This document shows positions 18,020-26,631 of a stretch of DNA of 64,000 nucleotides, piece by piece. The DNA lies in contig NZ_JAHHZO010000001.1 of the NCBI RefSeq assembly GCF_018760785.1, positions 372,001-436,000 of the forward strand. The letters are read 5' to 3'. Below the pieces are notes generated by a model, which was not told the DNA's origin, made no database searches, and saw nothing but the letters and a program-made list of their open reading frames with translations. The position numbers and the translations under genes were made by a program. Numbering within the stretch: the stretch's first letter is position 1; every line of letters begins with the position of its first letter. Origin of the DNA: Rhizobium sp. CSW-27 (GTDB lineage Bacteria; Pseudomonadota; Alphaproteobacteria; Rhizobiales; Rhizobiaceae).

Positions 18020-18688
18020 TCAGATGCCGGGCGAGGACAGGCTGAAGCAGGTGAGCACCGCCGAATAGTGAACGGCCGCCGCCGCCACGACAAAGGCATG
18101 CCAGATGGCATTCTGGAAACGCAGACGCTCCCAGACATGGAAGATCACGCCGAGCGAATAGATGACCCCGCCGATGACGATCAGCCACAGCGTGACGGGC
18201 GCCAGCAGTTCCGACAGATGCGGCACCACCACGACGCCGCTCCAGCCCATGCCAAGATAGAGCAGGATGGTCAGCCGGTCGTAGCGGCCGGGAAAGGCGC
18301 ATTTCAACACGATCCCGATCACCGCCATGCTCCAGACGAAGATCAGCATGGCAAGCACCAGCGGATCGGAGGCGCCGCGCTGCAGGAAGGGCGTGTAGGT
18401 GGCGGCGATCAGCACGAAGATCGCCGAGTGGTCGAAGCGGCGCAGCAGCCATTTGGTGCGCGAATGCGGCCAGATATTGTAGGTGAACGAGATCGACAGA
18501 CAGAGCAGAAGGCCCAGGCCATAGGTCCAGGCGGCCGCCAACTGGCCGTAGCTGGACCACAGGGTGGCATAGAAGATCAGCGCCGTCACGCCGATCAGCG
18601 CAAACACGATGCCAATGCCGTGCACCACGCCATCGGCGACGATCTCGTGAAAGTCATAGGTTCGGCCGAAGCGGAACAGGTCACTCAT
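18020..18688 (-). CDS. Hemolysin III / PAQR-like membrane protein
   Basis: 222 residues with seven predicted membrane helices. Conserved hemolysin-III (YqfA, PAQR-related) residues are visible: EIVADGVVHGIGIVFALIG at the start, RRFDHSAIFVLIAATYTPF, and a closing FHVWERLRFQNAIWHAFVV. These proteins are inner-membrane and probably metal-dependent lipid or ceramidase-like hydrolases; a pore-forming role is doubtful. ATG 18688 is chosen since the upstream extension falls in the terminator and dyad region. Confidence 0.85.
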   Translation of the reverse strand: MSDLFRFGRTYDFHEIVADGVVHGIGIVFALIGVTALIFYATLWSSYGQLAAAWTYGLGLLLCLSISFTYNIWPHSRTKWLLRRFDHSAIFVLIAATYTPFLQRGASDPLVLAMLIFVWSMAVIGIVLKCAFPGRYDRLTILLYLGMGWSGVVVVPHLSELLAPVTLWLIVIGGVIYSLGVIFHVWERLRFQNAIWHAFVVAAAAVHYSAVLTCFSLSSPGI

Positions 18689-18735
18689 GCAATGCAATCT
18701 CCGTCTCGCACAGGATGCAGGTCCGGCATGAAAAC

Positions 18736-18757
18736 GCAACGGGCAGCCGCCCGTTGC
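18736..18757 (-). terminator. Rho-independent terminator after the dksA-like gene
   Basis: On the minus strand GCAACGGGC and GCCCGTTGC form a perfect 9-bp stem with a 4-base loop, followed by GTTTTC. It lies 80 bases beyond the stop of the DksA-like gene and should end the uspA-dksA-like transcript before the hemolysin-III gene. Confidence 0.75.
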
Positions 18758-18760
18758 ACC

Positions 18761-18778
18761 ATCACATTGCATTGTGAT
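18761..18778. promoter_or_regulatory. ATCACA-N6-TGTGAT dyad
   Basis: A perfect 6-bp inverted repeat separated by six bases (TTGCAT), 73 bases upstream of the hemolysin-III start. It has the spacing of a CRP/FNR-family site but inverted half-sites, so the binding protein is unknown. It lies directly next to the terminator stem at 18736-18757. Confidence 0.4.
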
Positions 18779-18837
18779 CTGTTAAGACTTTTTGACCGTG
18801 ATGCGGCGGCTGGCCGCATCACGGCTGTCGGGCCGCC

Positions 18838-19158
18838 TCACGCCTCGGCCATGCAGTCGCTGCAGAGCGCCGCATGCGGCACGGCGGCAAGCCGCTCTTC
18901 GGCAATCGGTTCGCCGCAGCGCGCGCACAGGCCGAACGTGCCGGCGGCAATGCGCCCCAGCGCCGCCTCGATGGCCGCCAGTTCCTTCTGCCCTGCCTCG
19001 CCCAGCCCCTCCAGCACCTCGTCATTGTTGCGCTCGATGGCGCGGTCATCGTCATCCGGATTGCCCGGCTGGTCGAGATCCTGCTCGATCTTCTGCAGCC
19101 GGCGGTCCAGTTCGGCGCGACGCGCTTCCAGAACGCGCCGGTAATGATCGGTGTCCAT
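18838..19158 (-). CDS. TraR/DksA family zinc-finger protein
   Basis: 106 residues. A coiled-coil N-terminus (HYRRVLEARRAELDRRLQKI) carries acidic residues near its turn (NPDDDDRAIERNNDE), followed by a four-cysteine zinc finger CARCGEP... CSDC at the C-terminus. Short DksA-like proteins enter the secondary channel of RNA polymerase and modulate transcription in stress. It is 14 bases downstream of a UspA gene and shares its FNR-type control region. Confidence 0.9.
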   Translation of the reverse strand: MDTDHYRRVLEARRAELDRRLQKIEQDLDQPGNPDDDDRAIERNNDEVLEGLGEAGQKELAAIEAALGRIAAGTFGLCARCGEPIAEERLAAVPHAALCSDCMAEA

Positions 19159-19172
19159 CCGTCGTCTCCCGC

Positions 19173-19583
19173 TCAGCGATCGACCAGCACCGAGCACTTG
19201 GCGTGCCGCACGATGCGGTCGGCGGTGGCGCCGATGAAATAGTTGGAAAAGTCCGGAACATGCGAGGCAAGCACGATCAGATCGGCGTGATTGGCCTCGG
19301 CAGAAGCGAGGATCTCATGCGCCGGCCCGCCCTGGCGGATCTCGATCGAGGCATCGAGGCCGAGCTTGTCGCGCAGCGCGCCGATCCGCGCATTGGCATC
19401 CGTGCGCGCCTGCCCCATCAGATCGGTCGGGATGTCGATGGTGAGATAGCCCGGCACCTCCTCGACCACGTTGACGATGGTGATCTTGCCGTCCGTATCC
19501 AGAAGGGTCGCTGCCTTTTCGAGAATGCGCTCTCCCTTTTCCATCTGGGCAATATCGATGGCGACGACGATGGATCTGTACAT
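19173..19583 (-). CDS. Universal stress protein (UspA family)
   Basis: 136 residues: one Usp domain, opening MYRSIVVAIDIAQMEKGERI and closing with the nucleotide-loop region GATADRIVRHAKCSVLV. It is the first gene of a two-gene operon with the DksA-like protein. A perfect FNR/FixK box (TTGA-N6-TCAA) lies 59 bases before its start, so induction at low oxygen is likely, as known for several rhizobial usp genes. Confidence 0.9.
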   Translation of the reverse strand: MYRSIVVAIDIAQMEKGERILEKAATLLDTDGKITIVNVVEEVPGYLTIDIPTDLMGQARTDANARIGALRDKLGLDASIEIRQGGPAHEILASAEANHADLIVLASHVPDFSNYFIGATADRIVRHAKCSVLVDR

Positions 19584-19641
19584 GATGTTCTCCCGGATCG
19601 TGTGAATGGCGCCAGTCTCCACCCGCAGGAGGTGCTGCGCC

Positions 19642-19655
19642 TTGAGCAAGGTCAA
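19642..19655. promoter_or_regulatory. FNR/FixK-type anaerobox
   Basis: TTGA-GCAAGG-TCAA matches the half-sites and six-base spacing of FNR/FixK/FnrN binding sites. It is upstream of the minus-strand uspA gene, whose product class is a known FixK target. Confidence 0.6.
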
Positions 19656-19660
19656 ATGGG

Positions 19661-19684
19661 GAAGACAGCATCGTCTTCTTTTAT
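19661..19684 (+). terminator. Orphan hairpin followed by T-run
   Basis: GAAGAC and GTCTTC form a perfect 6-bp stem around a 6-base loop, followed by TTTTAT on the plus strand. No plus-strand gene ends here, so it could end an unannotated short transcript or be chance. Confidence 0.35.
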
Positions 19685-19776
19685 CGAACGAAGTTTCGCC
19701 GGTTTGCCATCTATGTTGAACGCGCCCGCACGCCTATATCGGGCCGGGTTCCTCCTCTCCCGGAAGGCGATGTGCC

Positions 19777-20643
19777 ATGACAGACCAAGCTGCTCCCTCC
19801 TTCGCGCTGACGCGACCGGCCCATGTGGATACGGCGCATCTTGTCGTGCAGGATCTCGACCGCGTGGCGGGCTTCTATCGCGACATCATCGGGCTCACAC
19901 CGCTCGACGCCTCGGCAAGCGGGCAGGTGCTCGGCGTTGCCGGCACGCCGCTGCTGACGCTGACGACCGACCGGACGGTGGCGAAGGCGCCGCGCACGGC
20001 GGCCGGCCTGTTCCACACCGCTTTCCTGGTGCCGAACCGTCGCGCGCTCGGCGCCTGGCTTGCCCATGCGGCGCATGCCGGCGTGCGCCTCGACGGCGCC
20101 TCCGATCATCTGGTCAGCGAGGCGATCTATCTCTCCGATCCGGAAGGCAACGGCATCGAGATCTACCGCGACCGCACGCCGATGGAATGGACCTATTTCC
20201 CGGACGGCACGGTACAGATGGCGACCGAACGGCTGGACCTGCAGGCGCTCTACGACAGCGCGCCGAAGGGCGCCTGGGGCGGCATGGAGGATGGCACCGC
20301 GATCGGCCACATCCACCTGCAGGTCGGCAATATTCCGGAAGCCGACGCCTTCTATCGCGACGTGCTGGGCCTGAAGATCATGGCGCGCTATCCGGGTGCG
20401 AGCTTCTTCGCGACCGGCGGCTATCACCATCACGTGGCGGCCAATATCTGGAACAGCCGTGGCGCCGGCGCCCGCGGCACCGGCATGACAGGGCTTGCCG
20501 GCTACGCGCTGAAATTCAACGAAGAGGGCGAGCTGGCGCGGGCGCTGGCTGGCCTGGAACGCCTGGAAATCGCCGCCACCCGCAGCGCGCAGGGATGGTC
20601 GCTCAACGATCCCTGGGGCATAGGCCTGACGCTCTCGGCCTGA
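19777..20643 (+). CDS. VOC family extradiol-dioxygenase-like protein (CatE-like)
   Basis: 288 residues in two vicinal-oxygen-chelate halves. Metal-ligand positions look intact: H18-like in VDTAHLVVQDLDRVAGFYRD, H in TAIGHIHLQVGNIPEADAFY and Glu in PEGNGIEIYRDR. This arrangement matches the CatE / catechol-2,3-dioxygenase-like family (YfiE), often acting on catechols or other aromatics. The start ATG 19777 has GGAAGG ten bases upstream. Followed after 90 bases by an AI-2E family permease gene on the same strand. Confidence 0.82.
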   Translation: MTDQAAPSFALTRPAHVDTAHLVVQDLDRVAGFYRDIIGLTPLDASASGQVLGVAGTPLLTLTTDRTVAKAPRTAAGLFHTAFLVPNRRALGAWLAHAAHAGVRLDGASDHLVSEAIYLSDPEGNGIEIYRDRTPMEWTYFPDGTVQMATERLDLQALYDSAPKGAWGGMEDGTAIGHIHLQVGNIPEADAFYRDVLGLKIMARYPGASFFATGGYHHHVAANIWNSRGAGARGTGMTGLAGYALKFNEEGELARALAGLERLEIAATRSAQGWSLNDPWGIGLTLSA

Positions 20644-20733
20644 GGAAGCGGGTCCGACTGCCGTTTGGCGGGACCGGAGCCGGAACCGGCGCAACTCTCG
20701 CGCGTTGACGCGGCGCAAGAGGGACCCCGGACA

Positions 20734-21894
20734 ATGGCAACGACTTCCGCCCGCCAGGGCAGGCAAAATGGCAGCATGAGACGGCGCGTGATGGAAAAGG
20801 GGTCGACGGACGACGTCGCCGTCTACCGCGCCGATGCAACGGAATTGCTGCCACTGGGGCGCGAGGCCCTGGAGGTGGCCAAGGCCTGGGCGGTGATCGG
20901 CATCTTCCTGATCATCGGCTTTGCGGTGGTGCATCACCTGTCGCTGATCCTGAAACCGGTGACGCTTGCCATCGTCATCGGCATGATCCTCGGCATGGTG
21001 GCCGAGCGGATGGGCGAATTCGGCATTCCCCGCTTCGGCATCGCGCTGATCCTTTCCACGCTGGTGATGGCCTCGGTCTTTCTCGTCATCAACGCGCTGG
21101 CCGAGCCGGTGGCGACGCTGCTGCAGGACGGTCCACGCGTGGTGGAGAACGCGATTGCCCGCATCACACCCTTCCTGGAACGGCACCACTGGCTGAACAT
21201 CACGCCCGCCACCTTCGAGACCGGGCCGATGTCGATGGAGAAACTGATCGAGAACAGCGGCAATATCCTCAGCATCGTCTCGGTCAGCCTGACGCCCGCC
21301 GTCGTGCAGGGGCTGATCTTCTTTGCGGCGCTGCTGCTGTTCCTCTACGGGCGTCTGCGGCTGCGCCGCACCATCATCATGGCCTTTCCGACCCGCCGCC
21401 AGCGGCTGCTGGCCATCCGCATCATCAATGCGATCGAGGAGGTGCTCGGCTATTACTTCGCCACCGCCAGCCTGATGTACATGGGGCTTGGCGTGGTGAT
21501 GACGCTGATCGCCTATGCCGGGGGGCTGCCCATGCCGGTGCTCTGGGGCATCTTCGCCTTTCTCTCCAGTTTCATCCCCTTTCTCGGCATCACGGTGATG
21601 ACGCTGTCCGTGGCAATTGCCGGCATCCTGACGCATGAGGCGCTGCTTCTGGCGCTGCTGCCGGCCACGGTGTTCTTCCTGGTGCACCTGGTGATGGAGA
21701 ATCTGGCCTTTCCGGCGGTGATGGGGCGGCAGTGGGAAATCAATCCCTTCGTGGTCTTCCTCGCCATCCTGTTCTGGACCTGGATGTGGGGTGCTGTCGG
21801 CGCCATGCTGGCGCTGCCGCTCTCGCTGATCGTCATGACCATGGCGCAGGAACTGTTTCCGGAGCGCCGGACGATGCCGCAACTGCCCGATTGA
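20734..21894 (+). CDS. AI-2E family transporter
   Basis: 386 residues, about eight membrane helices with a large loop near residues 130-200, the pattern of the AI-2 exporter/PerM family (LITLVMEN-type ending: VHLVMENLAFPAVMGRQW, INPFVVFLAILFWTWMWG). Members are secondary exporters of autoinducer-2 or Na+/H+ exchangers; the substrate here is unknown. ATG 20734 is preferred, with GAGGGA upstream; ATG 20776 and 20791 are alternatives. Confidence 0.88.
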   Translation: MATTSARQGRQNGSMRRRVMEKGSTDDVAVYRADATELLPLGREALEVAKAWAVIGIFLIIGFAVVHHLSLILKPVTLAIVIGMILGMVAERMGEFGIPRFGIALILSTLVMASVFLVINALAEPVATLLQDGPRVVENAIARITPFLERHHWLNITPATFETGPMSMEKLIENSGNILSIVSVSLTPAVVQGLIFFAALLLFLYGRLRLRRTIIMAFPTRRQRLLAIRIINAIEEVLGYYFATASLMYMGLGVVMTLIAYAGGLPMPVLWGIFAFLSSFIPFLGITVMTLSVAIAGILTHEALLLALLPATVFFLVHLVMENLAFPAVMGRQWEINPFVVFLAILFWTWMWGAVGAMLALPLSLIVMTMAQELFPERRTMPQLPD

Positions 21895-21917
21895 GGCGGC
21901 TGCGGCACCGAAACCCT

Positions 21918-22313
21918 TCAGTCATAGAGGTAGTACTGTTCCCACCGCTCGCGCGGCACCTTGGCGCCCACCTTGTAATCGAAGGACTTGATGTCCAGCC
22001 CGTCATTGGCGGTCAGGCACTTGTAGCGCAGGCGATACCAGTCGCCCCGGCTGCGGAAGACAGCGCCGGGTGCGCGGATGAGATCTCCCTTTTCCACCGT
22101 GTCGCCAAAGGTATAGGCGATCACCTTGTCGGGCCGGAACCCTTCCTTTTCCCGGGCGATCCGGTTCATCGCCTCGATATCGCACCGCTGTTCGCGCCGT
22201 TCCTGTGGCGTCAGCGCATCGAGCTGGCGCACGATGCGATTGTCGATCGCCTGGGCAGGCAGCGCGGGCAGGACGGCCAGCACCACCGCGGCAAGAGAAA
22301 TTGATCGTTTCAT
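21918..22313 (-). CDS. DUF930 family secreted protein
   Basis: 131 residues with a cleavable signal peptide (MKRSISLAAVVLAVLPALPAQA context, cut near residue 22). The mature part (IVRQLDALTPQERREQRCDI, then WYRLRYKCLTANDGLDIKSF and a Tyr-rich end) matches DUF930 proteins of rhizobia and is predicted periplasmic. Two cysteines could form a disulfide. Start 22313 is chosen on ribosome-site spacing; ATG 22322 adds three residues. Function unknown. Confidence 0.82.
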   Translation of the reverse strand: MKRSISLAAVVLAVLPALPAQAIDNRIVRQLDALTPQERREQRCDIEAMNRIAREKEGFRPDKVIAYTFGDTVEKGDLIRAPGAVFRSRGDWYRLRYKCLTANDGLDIKSFDYKVGAKVPRERWEQYYLYD

Positions 22314-22460
22314 GCGTTTCATTTCCAAATCACGTCGGACGCGGCGAAACCTAGGGAAGGTGTGCCGGAATGACCACCTACCGGAAGACGAATCGCGCAA
22401 AATGTGATCAACAATCCCGGACGGCGGCGCGCGGCGACCAGCCGACACGGGAGCACCGGC

Positions 22461-22730
22461 ATGGTGGAGGCAGAACCGGAGAGTGCGAGCATCCGACCGC
22501 TTTCGGATGCACGCAAGGAGCAGATCAAGCTGCGTGCCACCTTTCTGAACGGGATCGGCATCGGCGTGATGCTGATCGGGGTGTTTACCCCGGTGACGCG
22601 GATGATCTACGGCGACATGCGGCCGGATATCAGCCAGATCTGGCTTGCGGGAGGGACCCTTGGTTGCTTTGTGCTGGGCAGTACATTACATGTGTTGGCG
22701 GGCTGGATCCTGCGAGGGTTAAGCGAATGA
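22461..22730 (+). CDS. Small two-helix membrane protein, 89 aa
   Basis: 89 residues: an acidic N-terminus, then two predicted helices (about 31-52 and 62-83) around a loop (MIYGDMRPD). No enzymatic motif. The stop overlaps the start of the next gene (ATGA), so the two small membrane proteins are made together, upstream of oligopeptidase B. The pair resembles small unannotated rhizobial membrane proteins. Function unknown; a membrane complex with its partner is the simplest guess. Confidence 0.75.
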   Translation: MVEAEPESASIRPLSDARKEQIKLRATFLNGIGIGVMLIGVFTPVTRMIYGDMRPDISQIWLAGGTLGCFVLGSTLHVLAGWILRGLSE

Positions 22731-22849
22731 TGGAAAATCTGTTGCTCATCAGCTTACCGGTGATCGGTGTCGCCATGGCGATCGGCGTCGTCTACTGGCA
22801 GAGCTGGCGCGACGGCGTTCTGCCCGGCCAGCGCTCGAAGAAGAAGTAA
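22727..22849 (+). CDS. Membrane microprotein, 40 aa
   Basis: 40 residues starting MMENLLLISLPVIGVAMAIG, one membrane helix (residues 4-24), then a short basic cytoplasmic tail ending GQRSKKK. The start ATGATG overlaps the previous stop codon by four bases, which is strong support for real coupled translation. It is too short for most gene finders. A gap of 69 bases follows before the oligopeptidase B gene. Confidence 0.7.
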   Translation: MMENLLLISLPVIGVAMAIGVVYWQSWRDGVLPGQRSKKK

Positions 22850-22918
22850 GCCTCCTTGCTCTTGGCCTGAGTGCCGCCTATCTCTGGCAGACCTTTCAGT
22901 CGATGCCGGAGTTTTCGC

Positions 22919-25036
22919 GTGAACAATCCCGTGGCCCGTTCCAGGGCTCTCTTCCAGAACCTCCCCACCCCGCCGAAAGCCGACAAACGGCCGGTGAACG
23001 ACAGCCGCCACGGCATCACCCGCACGGACGACTACGGCTGGCTGCGCGCCGACAACTGGCAGGCGATGTTCAAGGATCCGTCGATCCTCGATCCGGCGAT
23101 CCGGGCGCATCTGGAAGCGGAAAACGCCTACATGGAAGCCGCACTCGGCGACACGGCCGACCTGCAGAAGACCCTGTTTGCCGAAATGAAGGGCCGCATC
23201 AAGGAGGATGACAGCTCCGTGCCGATGAAGGATGGCCCCTTCGCCTATGGCACGCTCTATGTCACCGGCGGCGAGCAGGCGCACTATTTCCGCACACCGC
23301 GCGACGGCGGCGAGCGGCAGGTGCTGCTGAACGGCGACCGCGAGGCCGAAGGCAAGGATTACTTCCGCCTTTCCGGCATCGACCACTGCAGCGACCATTC
23401 GCTCGGCATCTGGGGCTATGACGACAAGGGATCCGAATATTTCACCCTGCGCGTGCGCAATCTCGAAACCGGCGAGGATCTTCCCGACGTCATCGAGAAC
23501 ACCGCCGGCGGCGGTGTGTGGGCGCCGGACGGCAGAAGCTTCTTCTATACGCTGCAGGACGAGAACCACCGCCCGTCGAAAGTCTTCCACCACCTCCTCG
23601 GGCAGCCGCAATCGGCCGACCGGCTGGTCTATGAGGAGAAGGATCCCGGCTTCTTCATGGGCGTCGGCGGCTCGCTGCTGGACGATGTGATCTATATCGA
23701 CATCCACGATCACGAGACGTCGGAATACCGTATCCTCTCGACCACGGACCTGACGGCCGAGCCCTTGCTGGTGGCGGAGCGCGAAGAGGGCGTGGAATAT
23801 TCCATGACCGAGGGCGGCGAGATCTTCTACATCCTGACCAATGACGGCGGCGCCAAGGATTTCAAGATCATGGCCGCACCGGTTGCCGCGCCGGGCAAGG
23901 AGAACTGGGTGGAGGTGGTGGCGCATGAGCCGGGCCGCCTCATTCTCTCGCATGCCGCCTATGCCCGCCATCTCGTCTGGCTGGAGCGCCGCGAGGGCCT
24001 GCCGCGCATCGTCATCATGGACCGCGCAAGCGGCGAGCAACATGCGATTGCCTTTGCCGAAGAGGCCTATTCGCTGGGCCTGCAGGGGGCTGCGGAATAC
24101 GACACCGACGTCATCCGCTTCTCCTACTCCTCCATGACGACACCGAGCCAACTCTTCGACTACAACATGGCAACCCGCGAGCGGGTGCTGTTGAAGACGC
24201 AGGAAGTGCCCTCCGGCCATAACCCGGACGACTATGTGACGCGCCGCGTGATGGCGCCCGCGCATGACGGCGAACTGGTGCCGGTTTCGCTGCTCTATCG
24301 CAAGGATACCCGGCTTGACGGCTCGGCGCCGTGCCTTCTCTATGGCTACGGTGCCTATGGCATCACCATTCCCGCCTCCTTCTCGACCAATACGCTGTCG
24401 CTTGCCGATCGCGGCTTCATCTACGCCATCGCCCATATCCGCGGCGGCAAGGACAAGGGCTTTGCCTGGTACGAGGACGGCAAGATGGAGCACAAGGAAA
24501 ACACCTTCCGCGATTTCATCGCCGCCGCCGACCATCTGGTGAAGGAGGGCTTTACGTCCTACGACAACATCATTGCCGAAGGCGGTTCGGCCGGCGGCAT
24601 GCTGATGGGGGCGATCGCCAACATGGCGCCGGAGAAATTTGCCGGCATCATTGCGGCCGTGCCCTTTGTCGATGTCTTGAACACCATGCTGGACGACACG
24701 TTGCCGCTCACCCCGCCGGAATGGCCGGAATGGGGCAATCCGCTGGACTCCGAGGAGGAATATCGCTGGATCGCAGCCTATTCGCCCTATGACAATGTGG
24801 CAGACAGGCCCTATCCGCCGATCTTCGCCATCTCCGGCCTTACCGATCCGCGCGTCACCTATTGGGAACCGACCAAGTGGATCGCCCGCCTGCGCGATAC
24901 GGCGCCGGAGGCAGGCCCCTATCTCCTGAAAACCAACATGGCCGCCGGCCATGGCGGCAAATCCGGGCGCTTCCAGCGCCTGGAGGAAATCGCCTTCGAA
25001 TATGCCTTCGCGATCAAGGTGGCGGGGAAGATGTAA
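22919..25036 (+). CDS. ptrB: Oligopeptidase B (S9A family)
   Basis: 705 residues. A cytoplasmic serine peptidase that cuts short peptides after Arg or Lys. The beta-propeller spans about residues 70-400; the catalytic domain has the nucleophile Ser557 in EGGSAGGMLMGA, the acid in SGLTDPRVTYWEP and His in AAGHGGKSGRF near the end. The start is GTG 22919, with GGAG seven bases upstream and similarity (ALFQNLPTPPKADKRPV) beginning soon after; no in-frame ATG exists nearby. Confidence 0.93.
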   Translation: MNNPVARSRALFQNLPTPPKADKRPVNDSRHGITRTDDYGWLRADNWQAMFKDPSILDPAIRAHLEAENAYMEAALGDTADLQKTLFAEMKGRIKEDDSSVPMKDGPFAYGTLYVTGGEQAHYFRTPRDGGERQVLLNGDREAEGKDYFRLSGIDHCSDHSLGIWGYDDKGSEYFTLRVRNLETGEDLPDVIENTAGGGVWAPDGRSFFYTLQDENHRPSKVFHHLLGQPQSADRLVYEEKDPGFFMGVGGSLLDDVIYIDIHDHETSEYRILSTTDLTAEPLLVAEREEGVEYSMTEGGEIFYILTNDGGAKDFKIMAAPVAAPGKENWVEVVAHEPGRLILSHAAYARHLVWLERREGLPRIVIMDRASGEQHAIAFAEEAYSLGLQGAAEYDTDVIRFSYSSMTTPSQLFDYNMATRERVLLKTQEVPSGHNPDDYVTRRVMAPAHDGELVPVSLLYRKDTRLDGSAPCLLYGYGAYGITIPASFSTNTLSLADRGFIYAIAHIRGGKDKGFAWYEDGKMEHKENTFRDFIAAADHLVKEGFTSYDNIIAEGGSAGGMLMGAIANMAPEKFAGIIAAVPFVDVLNTMLDDTLPLTPPEWPEWGNPLDSEEEYRWIAAYSPYDNVADRPYPPIFAISGLTDPRVTYWEPTKWIARLRDTAPEAGPYLLKTNMAAGHGGKSGRFQRLEEIAFEYAFAIKVAGKM

Positions 25037-25044
25037 CCGAAGGC

Positions 25045-26139
25045 TCAGCGGGCGTCGAGGGCGGCAGGTGCCGATCCTCGGCCCGCCAGCCGGCGGCGCA
25101 CCGGCTCGTCATAGGCACGGTTCAGCCAGACGCAGAGAAGCGCCGTTGCCGGCACCGCGCCCCACAGGAACCACAGATCCCGCTGGTGCACGGAAAGCCC
25201 CAGCCAGCGGGACAGGGCGGCCATCAGGCTCATCAACGGCATGTGCAGGATATAGATCCCGTAGGAGGCCTCGCCCAGCGCATGGGCCGCTCGCCGGATG
25301 GGACCCGCAAGCCGGACACCGGACGCCAGCCGCAGCAGGCAGGGCCAGACGACAACCACTACCGCGAGATCGAATTGCGGGCGAAGCGCTACGGCGGGCG
25401 TTGCTGCAAGGACGAAGGCGCCCGCCATCAGCACCAGCGGCAGCACCGGGCCAGGAACCGGGCCGAGTGGCAGGAAGCGGCGCATGAAGATGCCGCACAG
25501 GAACGAGAAGAAGATCCACCCCAGGCCGCCCTCCAGACTGTCCCAGCGGGTTCCGACATCCAGCCCGGCATGATGCCAGGTGACCAGCGCGAGCAGCAGT
25601 CCGGCGAGGCCGATCAGCCAGGCCAGCCGCCGGCGCGTCAGCAACAGCGCCATGCAGCCGAAGGCAAGGTTGAGGAGGATTTCGAGAAACAGCGACCAGG
25701 CGGGACCGTTCAGCGGAAAGAGCTGCGTCGGGCTGATCGACAAGGCCGGCGGCACCGGCAAGAGGACGGCGGAAAGAACGAAGCTTGCCGCGAGATCCAG
25801 CCGGGAAAAGGCACCGATGCCCTCACGCCCGATCCGCTCCAGGACCACCAGGGCCGAGATGAGAAGTGACAATGCGTAGAGCGGGTAGAGGCGCGCCAAA
25901 CGGCGCCGCAGGAAGACCAGCGGCGAAAGCCCCGTCCGCAAACGCGCATCATAGGCATGGGCGATGACGAAGCCGCTGAGAAGGAAGAACAGGTCGACCG
26001 CGAGATAGGCACCCGGAAGCCATCCATCCGCAAACCGGGTATAAAACTGCAGGTGAAGACACATGACGGCGATGGCCGCAAGTCCCCTTGCCCCATGCAG
26101 GGCATCGAAGCGCTGGGTCTCTGTGGCGGCTGTCTGCAT
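25045..26139 (-). CDS. Acyltransferase family 3 membrane protein
   Basis: 364 residues, about ten membrane helices, with the acyltransferase-3 landmarks GARGLAAIAVMCLHLQFY, DLFFLLSGFVIAHAYDARL and RRRLARLYPLYAL. Members move acetyl or other acyl groups from cytoplasm to sugars such as exopolysaccharide or O-antigen. Here His in the first motif is present. ATG 26139 is chosen because AAGGAGG is nine bases upstream, while ATG 26148 has it directly adjacent. It stands alone. Confidence 0.88.
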   Translation of the reverse strand: MQTAATETQRFDALHGARGLAAIAVMCLHLQFYTRFADGWLPGAYLAVDLFFLLSGFVIAHAYDARLRTGLSPLVFLRRRLARLYPLYALSLLISALVVLERIGREGIGAFSRLDLAASFVLSAVLLPVPPALSISPTQLFPLNGPAWSLFLEILLNLAFGCMALLLTRRRLAWLIGLAGLLLALVTWHHAGLDVGTRWDSLEGGLGWIFFSFLCGIFMRRFLPLGPVPGPVLPLVLMAGAFVLAATPAVALRPQFDLAVVVVVWPCLLRLASGVRLAGPIRRAAHALGEASYGIYILHMPLMSLMAALSRWLGLSVHQRDLWFLWGAVPATALLCVWLNRAYDEPVRRRLAGRGSAPAALDAR

Positions 26140-26631
26140 CGACTGCATCCTCCTTGAAGGTGGGGACGGAAGAACCGGTGCGGTAGGCAGGCACGGGAAC
26201 CCAGCCCCGGACCTGCGCCGCGCCCCCCCGCAGCCGCGGCCTGTCATAGACCCGCCGGGCCGTTGCCGGCACCGCCGCCACGTCCCTCGAACCGATAAGA
26301 CAGCAATAGGTTCTGCCAACCGGAGACAAAACGGGGCGCATTAGCGCGCAGGCAACGTCTGCCGCAGCAAGATCGGCGCCCGTTGCGCGCGATCGGCTGT
26401 ATTCACCCCGACGCTCAGCCGGAAATAGTGTCGAAAAACAACATTTTTTCGCTTTGTCATGCAGATGTGACGCTCGTGTTTGCCTGAATTTGCTACATGT
26501 CGTCCTGGGGAAGCGCGAATCGCCGGGGAACAGGCCGCAGGCAGGCGGCGAGGCGCAAAGATCTGCGGCATGATTGTTGCCGAGTCGTGCCGATTCGCTA
26601 CAATAACCCAAAAGGGGCGGGGTAAGGCATT
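26140..26631. other. Divergent promoter region, 492 bp
   Basis: Between the minus-strand acyltransferase gene and the plus-strand diguanylate cyclase gene. 26140-26400 is GC-rich and shows no gene; 26400-26480 is AT-rich and probably holds the cyclase promoter. I see no clear dyad, terminator or short gene. Minus-strand frames here are open only because of base composition. Confidence 0.4.

Noticed and set aside
22754..24952. 732-codon minus-strand open frame
   Set aside because: Antisense to oligopeptidase B, whose catalytic motifs are all intact on the plus strand.
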